NCBI GenBank assembly: GCA_029939535.1
Contig: JAOZST010000167.1
Coordinates: 1-8,263, forward strand
Reading direction: 5' to 3'
Length of the DNA stretch: 8,263 bases
Origin: NBML01 sp029939535
GTDB lineage: Bacteria > Desulfobacterota > Desulfobacteria > Desulfobacterales > Desulfobacteraceae
Below the pieces are notes generated by a model. The model worked only from the letters and a program-made list of their open reading frames with translations, did not search any database and was not told the DNA's origin. Of this stretch, positions 1 through 6,704 are shown piece by piece; within the stretch, counting starts at the first letter, position 1, and each line of letters starts with the position of its first letter. The position numbers and the translations under genes were made by a program.

Positions 1-1622
1 TTCTTGGTATGAAAATGATGACCGAAGGACTCCAGGCCACTGCCGGTCAGAAAATCAGAAATATTCTTGAGGCAATCTCTTCCAACAGGGTCCTGGGATG
101 TGCCACCGGTGCAGGGGTTACTGCCCTTGTCCAGTCTTCATCTGCAACAACAGTAATGCTCATAGGGTTTGTAAGCGCTGGGATCATGTCACTTGAACAG
201 GCAGTTGGAGTGGTCATCGGTGCCAATGTCGGAACCACAATGACAGGCCAGCTCATTGCCTTTAAACTGACCAAAGCTGCTTTGCCAGCCATTGCCCTGG
301 GTGTGGGTCTTAAATATTTTTCCAAAAAGCGCAATTACAGACACATCGGTGATATCATCCTTGGATTTGGCCTGCTCTTTTACGGCATGAGCGTTATGAA
401 ACACGGGCTTGCCCCCATAAAATCAGACCCCCAGTTCATTGCATTTTTTACAAAATTCACAACAGACAACCTTGGTGGAATTTTATTATGTGTGGCCATG
501 GGGGCCATTTTAACTGTAATGGTTCAATCCTCCTCCGCCACTGTGGGCCTGACAATGACCCTGGCAGCATCAGGGTTGCTGACATTTCCAACAGCCCTGG
601 CCCTGGTTCTTGGTGAAAATATCGGCACAACAATTACAGCCCAGCTGGCTACCATTGGATCCAAAAACACTGAAGCCCACAATACAGCCAATGCCCACAC
701 AATTTTTAATGTGGCCGGGGTAGGGATTATTCTGATAATTTTCCCCTATTTTGTAAATATTGTCCAGGCAGTCACCCTGAAAATGGGTGCAGGGCCAGTT
801 GATCAAGTGATTAACAGCGAATATATTAATGCTGCCAGGTATATTGCCAACGGCCACACTCTCTTTAATGTCATTAATGCCATGGTATTCCTGATATTCC
901 TGCCCGCCCTTATAAAATTGACCCTTTTAGTTTCCCCAAAAATAAAGAAATCAAAGGAAAGATACAGGATGCCACAGTTTGATGCCACTTTTATTGATTC
1001 TCCCATTGGAGCCCTTGCCAAAGTCAAGGGTGAAATCATTGAAATGGCTAAATTTGCCCATCTAAACCTAAAAAAAACATCCACCTGCCTCATCCAGAGA
1101 GATGATGATATTTTCGGGGAAAGAGATGCCATAGAAGAACATCTGGATTCCCTCCAGAAAGTCATCATCAAATATCTGACCACCATTTCCCAGGGAGATA
1201 TTAATAAACCCGAGGCAAAGGAAATTTCCGAAATGATGAGAATAACAAATAATATTGAGCGTTTGGGAGATTCCATGGAAAAAGTTTCCAAGATAATGGA
1301 AAGAATCTATGAAAATAAAATTAAATTCTCCAACTCTGCCAAACAGGATCTGACCAAAATCTCAAACCAGGTGGATAATTTTTTTGAACTTGTCATCAAT
1401 GAAATGGGTGAAAAATCCGAAGGATTTTATCATAAAGCTCTTGCCTATGAAGATTCAATTGACCAGATGCGTGAAGACATGAGATATCAACACATTGAAC
1501 GATTAAGAGAAAGTTCCTGTACAGTGGATTCCGGTGTATTTTTTATCGCCCTGGTATCAAGCTATGAAAAAATGGGTGACTATTGTTATAATATTGCCAC
1601 AGGAGTAGACAGAATCATATGA
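1..1622 (+). CDS. Na+/phosphate cotransporter family protein with C-terminal PhoU-like domain (5' end outside window)
   Basis: Probable inner-membrane sodium-dependent phosphate transporter of the NptA/YjbB type. The reading frame is open to the window edge (first full codon at base 3, reading L-G before the Met at base 9). Family members carry a hydrophobic helix ahead of this G-M-K-M-M segment, so the true start lies upstream. Counting from the Met at base 9 (537 residues visible), two Na_Pi_cotrans repeats are clear. The first has QSSSAT at 42-47 and GANVGTT at 71-77; the second has QSSSAT at 173-178 and GENIGTT at 202-208. Hydrophobic helices continue to about residue 308. After a basic linker (310-320), residues about 335-535 form a helical PhoU-like domain with paired acidic motifs (IERLGD 416-421, YEKMGD 519-524), the kind of site that binds metal in PhoU. 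The family is known for Na+-coupled Pi transport, with Pi efflux shown for E. coli YjbB. Direction and substrate here are inferred. The stop overlaps the next gene by 4 bases. Confidence 0.93.
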   Translation, partial: LGMKMMTEGLQATAGQKIRNILEAISSNRVLGCATGAGVTALVQSSSATTVMLIGFVSAGIMSLEQAVGVVIGANVGTTMTGQLIAFKLTKAALPAIALGVGLKYFSKKRNYRHIGDIILGFGLLFYGMSVMKHGLAPIKSDPQFIAFFTKFTTDNLGGILLCVAMGAILTVMVQSSSATVGLTMTLAASGLLTFPTALALVLGENIGTTITAQLATIGSKNTEAHNTANAHTIFNVAGVGIILIIFPYFVNIVQAVTLKMGAGPVDQVINSEYINAARYIANGHTLFNVINAMVFLIFLPALIKLTLLVSPKIKKSKERYRMPQFDATFIDSPIGALAKVKGEIIEMAKFAHLNLKKTSTCLIQRDDDIFGERDAIEEHLDSLQKVIIKYLTTISQGDINKPEAKEISEMMRITNNIERLGDSMEKVSKIMERIYENKIKFSNSAKQDLTKISNQVDNFFELVINEMGEKSEGFYHKALAYEDSIDQMREDMRYQHIERLRESSCTVDSGVFFIALVSSYEKMGDYCYNIATGVDRII

Positions 1623-2056
1623 TTGTATTTGATCTTGAATGTCTCAATGGACACAAATTTGAAGGATGGTTCGAAGACAAGAAAGATCTTGAGAATCAGC
1701 AAAGTCAGGGTATTTTACAATGTCCTGTCTGTGAAACCACTTCGGTTGAACAAAAACTTTCCCCCATCTCCATAAGGTCCTCAAGCTCTTCATCAAACCA
1801 GAAACAGCAATCCATACAGGCAAGCCAGGAAGCCATTGCTGAATTTACGGAAAAAATATCTGAATATGTGGAAAAAAACTATGAAAACGTGGGTTCCTCC
1901 TTTTCAAAAGAAGCCCTGAAAATGCACTATGGCACAACTGAATTCCGGAATATAAGGGGTACCACCACAAAGGAGGAAGAAAAAATTCTTACCAAAGAGG
2001 GGGTGCCAGTGGTTAAAATACCTTTGCTTAAAAAAGACAATGAAAATCTAAATTAA
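1619..2056 (+). CDS. DUF1178 family small zinc-ribbon-like protein
   Basis: A 145-residue protein matching the DUF1178 pattern: an N-terminal strand, then CLNGHKFEGWF (residues 8-18) and the CPVC knuckle at 35-38. C8, H12, C35 and C38 could form one zinc site. A Ser/Gln-rich low-complexity linker follows (about 50-70). Next comes a helical segment (72-105), and then the family's C-terminal region with TTKEEEKIL and a GVPVVKIPL strand. No signal peptide or membrane segment is seen, so it is probably cytoplasmic. The family's function is unknown; it is widespread in Proteobacteria, and I do not assign a reaction. The start codon shares ATGA with the stop of the phosphate transporter gene. An AGGAG lies 13 bases upstream (1601-1605), farther than ideal, so translation probably relies on coupling or reinitiation. 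This makes the two genes an operon. The length is normal for the family. Confidence 0.88.
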   Translation: MIVFDLECLNGHKFEGWFEDKKDLENQQSQGILQCPVCETTSVEQKLSPISIRSSSSSSNQKQQSIQASQEAIAEFTEKISEYVEKNYENVGSSFSKEALKMHYGTTEFRNIRGTTTKEEEKILTKEGVPVVKIPLLKKDNENLN

Positions 2057-2076
2057 AAAAATAGGATCTTATCTGT

Positions 2077-2105
2077 TTGACACAACTAGATACCCCAGGT
2101 AATAT
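2077..2105 (+). promoter_or_regulatory. Predicted sigma70-type promoter for the diguanylate cyclase gene
   Basis: In the 102-base gap after the DUF1178 gene, a perfect -35 box TTGACA (2077-2082) is followed by exactly 17 bases and a -10 box TAATAT (2100-2105, four of six consensus bases). Transcription would start near 2112, giving a leader of about 47 bases before the ATG at 2159. An 8-base palindrome CCCATGGG (2109-2116) covers the predicted start point; it may be chance. The promoter suggests the cyclase gene is transcribed independently of the two genes before it. I see no terminator in the gap, so read-through is also possible. Confidence 0.55.
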
Positions 2106-2158
2106 TTCCCCATGGGATAGAACAATTTAACAATACTGACTGAAAAGGATGGGGATTC

Positions 2159-4111
2159 ATGAAAGAAAAAAACTTTAAACTCCGTATCCTTATCCCCTTA
2201 ATTACAGCTTTTTTCCTGTTGCTGGGCTCTTTTGTCTTTATTTTTTATTGGTTTCACCAGGAACAGCTTATTGAAGATGTAACAAACGACTTCAACTATT
2301 TTCAGGACCTTTTTACCGTCCAATTGGAGAATGATGCTGGCATGATGGCCTCTGCCCTGGAAGTCATTCTAAGGGATCCCAAGACCAAGGCCTCCCTGAA
2401 GAAAAGGGACAAAGAGTCACTTCTCATGCAAGCCTGGCCTCTTTTCAATACTCTTCTGTCAAACCACCGGGTTACCCATTTTTATTTTACAGGGCCTGAC
2501 CGCATAAATATTCTCCGGATTCACAAACCGGAAAAATATGGAGATTTGATTGATCGCTTCACAACCCTGGCAGCTGAAAAGACCGGAAAAATCTCCTGGG
2601 GTATTGAACTTGGACCATTGGGAACCCTTACCCTTCGTGTAGTAGCACCCTTATATGAAGGGAATAAGCTCCTGGGCTATGTGGAACTGGGGGAAGAAAT
2701 TGAGCACATATCAGAAAAGCTGCACAATATTCTTGGTTTGGAAATCCAGGTGCTGATTAAAAAAAAATATCTCCTTCGTCATCAATGGGAGGCGGGTATG
2801 AAAATGCTCCACCGCAAAGCCCCCCCATGGGACCAGATATCTTCCAGGGTAATAATTTATCAAACCATGGAAACATTTCCCTGGAATATCCATCAGGCCT
2901 ATTCTGCAGAAGCCAGTGTTGAAACCCGGAAGGACCTGAAATTTATGCACCAGGGCCAGTACTATATAGGTAGATTTATCCCTTTGATGGATGCCGGCCA
3001 GCGTCAGATAGGCCAGATGCTGGTGATAAGTAATATCACCAGCCTTAAAAAAAGCATCCGTTCCACTCTGTTTCTGATTTCAGGGATTTGTGTGGCAGCG
3101 GGCAGCCTGCTGTTTATCTTTTTTTTCCTGTTTCTCGGCCGGGTGCAAACCCAGATGGAAACCACAGATTTTGAACTTGTTCGCATCCGAAAAGCCGTTG
3201 AAAACACAAGGGATTCCATCATCATCATGGATCATAAAGGCAAAATTTCCTATTGGAATCCGGCAGCAAAAACCCTGTTCGGATATGAGGCACAGGAGGT
3301 TCTGGGCAAGGATCTGCACGGGTTAATAGCCCCGGTAAGATACCATAAATCTTTTCTATCCCGTTTTGATCATTTCAAAAAAACCGGACAAGGCCCGGCA
3401 TTGGGAAATATTCTTGAACTGGAAGCTCTTGGAAAAGGGGGTGTTGAATTTCCCATTGAACTTTCCATCTCCGCCATTGATCTTGAAGGCCGGAATCATG
3501 CAGTGGGGATACTCAGGGATATTACAGATCGCAAACAGCTTGAAAAAAAATTGCTCCAGCTTTCCTATCAGGATGGATTAACCGGGGTTGCCAATCGTCG
3601 CCACTTTAATGAAACACTTGAAAAAGAATGGCATAGAATGAAAAGGGATGGAAAGCCATTATCTCTGATCATGTGCGATATCGATTTTTTCAAAAACTAC
3701 AATGATACCTATGGACACCAGAAAGGGGATGAAAGCCTGAAACGAGTGGCATCCAGACTCAAGGAACTTCTAAAAAGACCCGGGGATATGGTTGCAAGAT
3801 ATGGAGGGGAGGAATTTGCTGTGATACTTCCCGATACCGATACCCAGGGAGCCTTGCGCCTGGCTGAACATATGCGCGTTGCCGTGGAATCTCTGGGCAT
3901 AGTTCATTCCGGTTCCCAGGTTTCTGAATGGCTTACCATCAGCATGGGGGTGGCATCCATGATACCATCCGGCAATACCTTGCAAACCGATCTGATATCA
4001 GAAGCAGACCAGGCACTATATGGGGCAAAAGGCACCGGCCGAAACCGGGTTCATCTATTGGATAAAGGGGAAATTGATACAGGGGAAATTGATACAGGGG
4101 AGAAAAAATAA
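2159..4111 (+). CDS. Membrane diguanylate cyclase: periplasmic Cache-like sensor, PAS, GGEEF
   Basis: Synthesises the second messenger c-di-GMP from two GTP at the inner membrane, presumably in response to a periplasmic ligand. Domain order over 650 residues: TM helix 9-31; periplasmic region about 32-300 resembling a double-Cache sensor (dCache_3-like, with HFYFTGPDR at 107-115 and GIELGPLG at 148-155); TM helix about 302-327; PAS about 340-457 (YWNPAA 365-370, ending RDITDRK); GGDEF about 465-636. Catalytic features are intact: DGLTGVANRR at 472-481, metal ligand D507 in CDIDFFK, N515 and D524, and the GGEEF signature at 549-553. An RxxD inhibitory site (RPGD 540-543) lies five residues before GGEEF, so product inhibition is expected. 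No EAL domain is present. The start is supported by a purine-rich stretch, AAGGATGGGG (2145-2154), just before the ATG and by the TM helix directly after it. The last residues (GEIDTGEIDTGEKK) come from a DNA tandem repeat and lie beyond the fold. The signal sensed cannot be read from sequence. Confidence 0.94.
   Translation: MKEKNFKLRILIPLITAFFLLLGSFVFIFYWFHQEQLIEDVTNDFNYFQDLFTVQLENDAGMMASALEVILRDPKTKASLKKRDKESLLMQAWPLFNTLLSNHRVTHFYFTGPDRINILRIHKPEKYGDLIDRFTTLAAEKTGKISWGIELGPLGTLTLRVVAPLYEGNKLLGYVELGEEIEHISEKLHNILGLEIQVLIKKKYLLRHQWEAGMKMLHRKAPPWDQISSRVIIYQTMETFPWNIHQAYSAEASVETRKDLKFMHQGQYYIGRFIPLMDAGQRQIGQMLVISNITSLKKSIRSTLFLISGICVAAGSLLFIFFFLFLGRVQTQMETTDFELVRIRKAVENTRDSIIIMDHKGKISYWNPAAKTLFGYEAQEVLGKDLHGLIAPVRYHKSFLSRFDHFKKTGQGPALGNILELEALGKGGVEFPIELSISAIDLEGRNHAVGILRDITDRKQLEKKLLQLSYQDGLTGVANRRHFNETLEKEWHRMKRDGKPLSLIMCDIDFFKNYNDTYGHQKGDESLKRVASRLKELLKRPGDMVARYGGEEFAVILPDTDTQGALRLAEHMRVAVESLGIVHSGSQVSEWLTISMGVASMIPSGNTLQTDLISEADQALYGAKGTGRNRVHLLDKGEIDTGEIDTGEKK
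4067..4100 (+). repeat. 15-base tandem repeat at the 3' end of the cyclase gene
   Basis: The unit GGGGAAATTGATACA occurs twice exactly (4067-4081, 4082-4096) and begins a third time (GGGG, 4097-4100) before diverging to AGAAAAAATAA. It is a multiple of three and in frame, encoding GEIDT twice and then GE-KK-stop. Gain or loss of a unit would change only the length of an acidic tail after the GGDEF fold, without a frameshift. Confidence 0.9.
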
Positions 4112-4120
4112 ACTGTTCAA

Positions 4121-4141
4121 TGACTCTGGACTGGCAGGTCA
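4121..4141. terminator. Weak hairpin at the convergent junction, possible terminator
   Basis: Between the two convergent stop codons, TGAC(T)CTG at 4121-4128 can pair with CAGGTCA at 4135-4141 around a 6-base loop: seven pairs with one bulged T. It overlaps the stop codon of the racemase-family gene. Read on the - strand it is followed after about 11 bases by a T-rich run (TTTATTTTTTC). No T run follows on the + strand. The stem is short and the spacing to the T run is poor, so this is only a weak candidate. Confidence 0.2.
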
Positions 4142-5170
4142 CCCCATTCCAGGCCAGGTGTCTGCAACCTTATAGCCCTGGGGCCAGGGGTCATTCGGGT
4201 CCAGCATGTGCTGGTGGGTTCCAGTAACCCATGCCCGCCCTGATATGGACGGAAGAATTGCAGGCAGATCCCCAACCCGGGTATTGGATTCAATCCGACA
4301 GATAAACTGGGAACCAATGACAGACTCCCCAATATATTGATCTCCGGTCCTGAGTATCCCTTTTTTTACCAGAACCGCCATCCTGGCGGAACACCCGGTT
4401 CCCGTGGGAGACCGGTCCAGTTTGCCCGGCTGGATGACCACGGTATTTCGCCCCTTGATCACCCCTTTTTCCCTTGTCAAAGGGGCTGCCAGCTGGCAAA
4501 AAGAAATATGGTCCCAGTCTGAATTTTCAGGATGTACAAATCCCAGCTGTTCTGTGGCTGCATTGGTTATTTTAATGCCTGCTTCAACCATATCCCGGGC
4601 TTCATCCGGTACAACTTCAAAGCCCAGTGCCCGGGCATCCGCAATCACAAAGGAATCCCCCCCATAGGCAGTATCCACCATCAGGGTGCCAAGACCCGGC
4701 ACCTCCAGGGGCTCATCCAGTCCATGGACAAAAGAGGGAACATTGTGGATTGTCATTCTCTCTACTCTGCCGTCTTTACAGGTGGCAACGGCTTGAATCA
4801 GTCCTCCCGGCGCTTCAAGGATCAGTCTGGTCAAAGGTTCTTCCATGGGCAGAATCCCTGTTTCAAGGAGAACCGTGGCCACACAGAGGCTGTTGGAACC
4901 CGACATGGGAGGGGTATCCTCTGGTTCCATGATAATCCATCCCATCTGGGCTTTGGGATTTTTCGGGGGCACAAGAAGGTTTACATGGCGGAAAACACCG
5001 CCCCTGGGTTCATTAAGCATAAAATTTCTAAGGGTTTTATCCTCTGCAATCCACCTGGACTGTTCCCACAGGGTATTTCCCGGCGGAGATGCCACTCCGC
5101 CCACAATAACATCCCCTACTTCTCCTTCTGCATGGCAGCTCACCGTATGAATTATTTTTGATGTGTGCAT
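4139..5170 (-). CDS. Proline racemase superfamily protein with Ser/Thr active-site pair (hydroxyproline epimerase or dehydratase-like)
   Basis: A 343-residue cytoplasmic protein of the proline racemase family (PF05544), at the usual length. N-terminal markers are HTVSCHAEGEVGDVIVGG (8-25) and the MLNEPRGG motif (51-58). The first catalytic position lies in PPMSGSNS (87-94): Ser90 stands where proline racemases have Cys in MCGH. The second lies in DRSPTGTGCSARMA (252-265): Thr256 stands where epimerases have Cys. Known members use Cys/Cys or Ser/Cys pairs for 2-epimerisation of proline or 4-hydroxyproline, and Cys/Thr for trans-3-hydroxy-L-proline dehydration. A Thr at the second position argues against simple racemisation and leans towards dehydratase-type chemistry; the substrate is not established. 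No other hydroxyproline catabolic gene is in the window. The start ATG at 5170 is preceded by AAAGGG about nine bases upstream. It follows the dehydrogenase gene after 91 bases of AT-rich sequence in which I find no convincing promoter or terminator. Confidence 0.88.
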   Translation of the reverse strand: MHTSKIIHTVSCHAEGEVGDVIVGGVASPPGNTLWEQSRWIAEDKTLRNFMLNEPRGGVFRHVNLLVPPKNPKAQMGWIIMEPEDTPPMSGSNSLCVATVLLETGILPMEEPLTRLILEAPGGLIQAVATCKDGRVERMTIHNVPSFVHGLDEPLEVPGLGTLMVDTAYGGDSFVIADARALGFEVVPDEARDMVEAGIKITNAATEQLGFVHPENSDWDHISFCQLAAPLTREKGVIKGRNTVVIQPGKLDRSPTGTGCSARMAVLVKKGILRTGDQYIGESVIGSQFICRIESNTRVGDLPAILPSISGRAWVTGTHQHMLDPNDPWPQGYKVADTWPGMG

Positions 5171-5261
5171 GGAATCAGCCCTTTGTTTTGGCTATGGCAA
5201 TTTTGTCCTGAAGCAACCTGAGATTTTTACGGTCTTTATTTTAATATTTATTTTTACAGCA

Positions 5262-6242
5262 CTATTTCAATACAATGGGATTTACAATAAAGGGTAAAGT
5301 CCCTGTCCTGTAAAATTCAATGATATTCTCGGCTGCCAGCCTGGACATGCCATCCCTTGCCTCGATGGTACCGGAGCCCACATGGGGAAGGACACAGACG
5401 GTTTCCATGGATAAAAGCGGGTTGTCCGCTGCCATGGGTTCAGGATCTGTCACATCAAGGCCTGCTCCCCAGATTTCATTTAAAGAAAGGGCTTCTATCA
5501 AATCCGGCTCATTATGAATGGGCCCCCGGGCCGTATTGATAAAAATGGCAGTGGATTTCATTTTTTTAAAGGCTGGCCCATTGAAAACACCCCGGGTCCC
5601 AGGACTCAGTACGCAGTGGGCTGAAAGAACGTCACTTCTGGCCAGCAGTTCATCAAAACTGACCCAGGATGCATCCAAGGCTTTTTCAGCATCCCTGTCC
5701 GGCTTTCGATTATGATAAATCACTTCCATATCATAGGCATTTTTGCATCGCTGTGCCATTTTCATTCCAATACGTCCCATTCCAAAAATCCCAAGGGTTT
5801 TCCCCTTCAGTTCCATGCCAAGGTTTCCCGTCGGCTTGAAATATCCCCAATCCCCTTTTATAATGGTTTTATGGAGAAAAAACATTTTCCTTGCTGTTGC
5901 AATCATGAGGCCAAATGCAATATCTGCTGTTGCCTCGCTCATGACATCCGGTGTAAACCCGATGGGTATACCCCGGAGTGTAGCTTCACCCACATCAATA
6001 TTGTCATAGCCCACGGCAAACTGGGAAATAATCTCAAGATGACTGCATTTTTCAAGGAAATCCTTATCAATCTTATCTGTCAGGGTGCACAGCAGAGCCT
6101 GGTGCTCCATCGACAGTTCAATAAGTTCTGAAGGATACATGGGTCTGTCCTTGTGCCAGATGGTCAACTCAAACCCCTGTTCTTCCAATAATTTTATCCC
6201 GATGTCTGGAAATTGCCGGGACACCAATACCTTTTTTTCCAT
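5262..6242 (-). CDS. D-isomer-specific 2-hydroxyacid dehydrogenase (glyoxylate/hydroxypyruvate reductase-like)
   Basis: NAD(P)H-dependent cytoplasmic reductase of 2-keto acids. From the Met at 6242 it is 326 residues, normal for the family. Order: N-terminal catalytic half with QFAVGYDNID (74-83); Rossmann fold with GMGRIG (154-159); NTARGP with catalytic Arg239; the DPEP segment with Glu268; LPHVGSGT with His287, completing the Arg-Glu-His set. The VGYDNID and LPHVGSGT style resembles glyoxylate/hydroxypyruvate reductases more than lactate or phosphoglycerate dehydrogenases, and no ACT domain follows. Substrate is inferred. An earlier in-frame ATG at 6281 would add 13 mostly charged residues. 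I prefer 6242 because family proteins start at the equivalent of MEKKVLV and because purine-rich AAAAGGG and AAGGG lie upstream, while the 13 bases between the yjbQ stop and 6281 hold no ribosome binding site. Neither AAAAGGG (11 bases away) nor AAGGG (2 bases) is ideally spaced, so the start remains uncertain. Confidence 0.92.
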   Translation of the reverse strand: MEKKVLVSRQFPDIGIKLLEEQGFELTIWHKDRPMYPSELIELSMEHQALLCTLTDKIDKDFLEKCSHLEIISQFAVGYDNIDVGEATLRGIPIGFTPDVMSEATADIAFGLMIATARKMFFLHKTIIKGDWGYFKPTGNLGMELKGKTLGIFGMGRIGMKMAQRCKNAYDMEVIYHNRKPDRDAEKALDASWVSFDELLARSDVLSAHCVLSPGTRGVFNGPAFKKMKSTAIFINTARGPIHNEPDLIEALSLNEIWGAGLDVTDPEPMAADNPLLSMETVCVLPHVGSGTIEARDGMSRLAAENIIEFYRTGTLPFIVNPIVLK

Positions 6243-6294
6243 TTCCCTTGTTTCCCTTTTAATTTTACCCTTTTTTGCCATACTGTTATCTATA

Positions 6295-6693
6295 TCAGAC
6301 AGGATCAGCCAGTATTTTTACATTGACCCTGCGGTTTCTTGGACCATCAAATTCGCAGAAAAATATCCCCTGCCAGGTACCCAGCACCAGGGAACCATTT
6401 TCCAGTGGGATCATTTCCGAGGGACCAAAAAGGCTCACCTTGATGTGGGCGGCTGAATTACCTTCCATGTGTTTGAAATGATCATCCCAGGGAATAATTT
6501 TGTTGATGGTGTTCAGGATATCAATTTCAACGGCAGGATCTGCATTTTCATTGATGGTGATCGCTCCCGTGGTATGCATGGAGCAAACATGGACCAGACC
6601 GTTCTGGATATCCGATGATTCAACTGCTTTTCTCACCTGGGATGTAATATCGATCATCTGGGTTCTGGCACTGGTTTTAACGGAAATCTGCAT
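6295..6693 (-). CDS. yjbQ: YjbQ/UPF0047 family protein (secondary thiamine-phosphate synthase family)
   Basis: A 132-residue single-domain cytoplasmic protein with all family hallmarks: MHTTGAITINENAD (39-52), EGNSAAHIK (77-85) and GTWQGIFFCEFDGPR (105-119). Conserved His40, His83 and nearby acidic residues line the presumed active or metal site of the trimeric fold. The family is TIGR00149; E. coli YjbQ has weak thiamine phosphate synthase activity that can compensate for loss of ThiE, but its physiological role is unsettled. The start at 6693 is well supported: AAAGGA (6706-6701) sits seven bases upstream and overlaps the TAA stop of the transketolase gene, implying translational coupling. 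The intergenic distance to transketolase is 11 bases. Downstream, 13 bases separate its stop from the first possible start of the dehydrogenase. Confidence 0.93.
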   Translation of the reverse strand: MQISVKTSARTQMIDITSQVRKAVESSDIQNGLVHVCSMHTTGAITINENADPAVEIDILNTINKIIPWDDHFKHMEGNSAAHIKVSLFGPSEMIPLENGSLVLGTWQGIFFCEFDGPRNRRVNVKILADPV

Positions 6694-6704
6694 GGATTTT
6701 TCCT

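Noticed and set aside
130..640. Repeated QSSSAT ... G(A/E)N(V/I)GTT segments as a DNA repeat or gene fusion
   Set aside because: These are the two internal repeats normal for Na/Pi cotransporters. The DNA is diverged, so it is an ancient protein duplication.
803..1291. A 162-codon open frame on the - strand within the Na/Pi transporter gene
   Set aside because: It is antisense to a well-conserved transporter and PhoU-like region. Its hydrophobic look mirrors the sense codons, and no ribosome binding site or family match is apparent.
2109..2116. CCCATGGG palindrome as a defined operator
   Set aside because: Eight bases is short enough to occur by chance, the flanks do not extend the symmetry, and no second copy is seen nearby.
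4112..4141. Convincing bidirectional terminator between the convergent genes
   Set aside because: Only a seven-pair bulged stem is present, with no adjacent T run on the + strand and a distant one on the - strand. It is listed only as a low-confidence candidate.
4532..5161. A 209-codon open frame on the + strand opposite the racemase-family gene
   Set aside because: It is wholly antisense to a gene with clear family motifs. Its translation is rich in Cys, His, Pro and Gly without any recognisable domain, as expected of a shadow frame.
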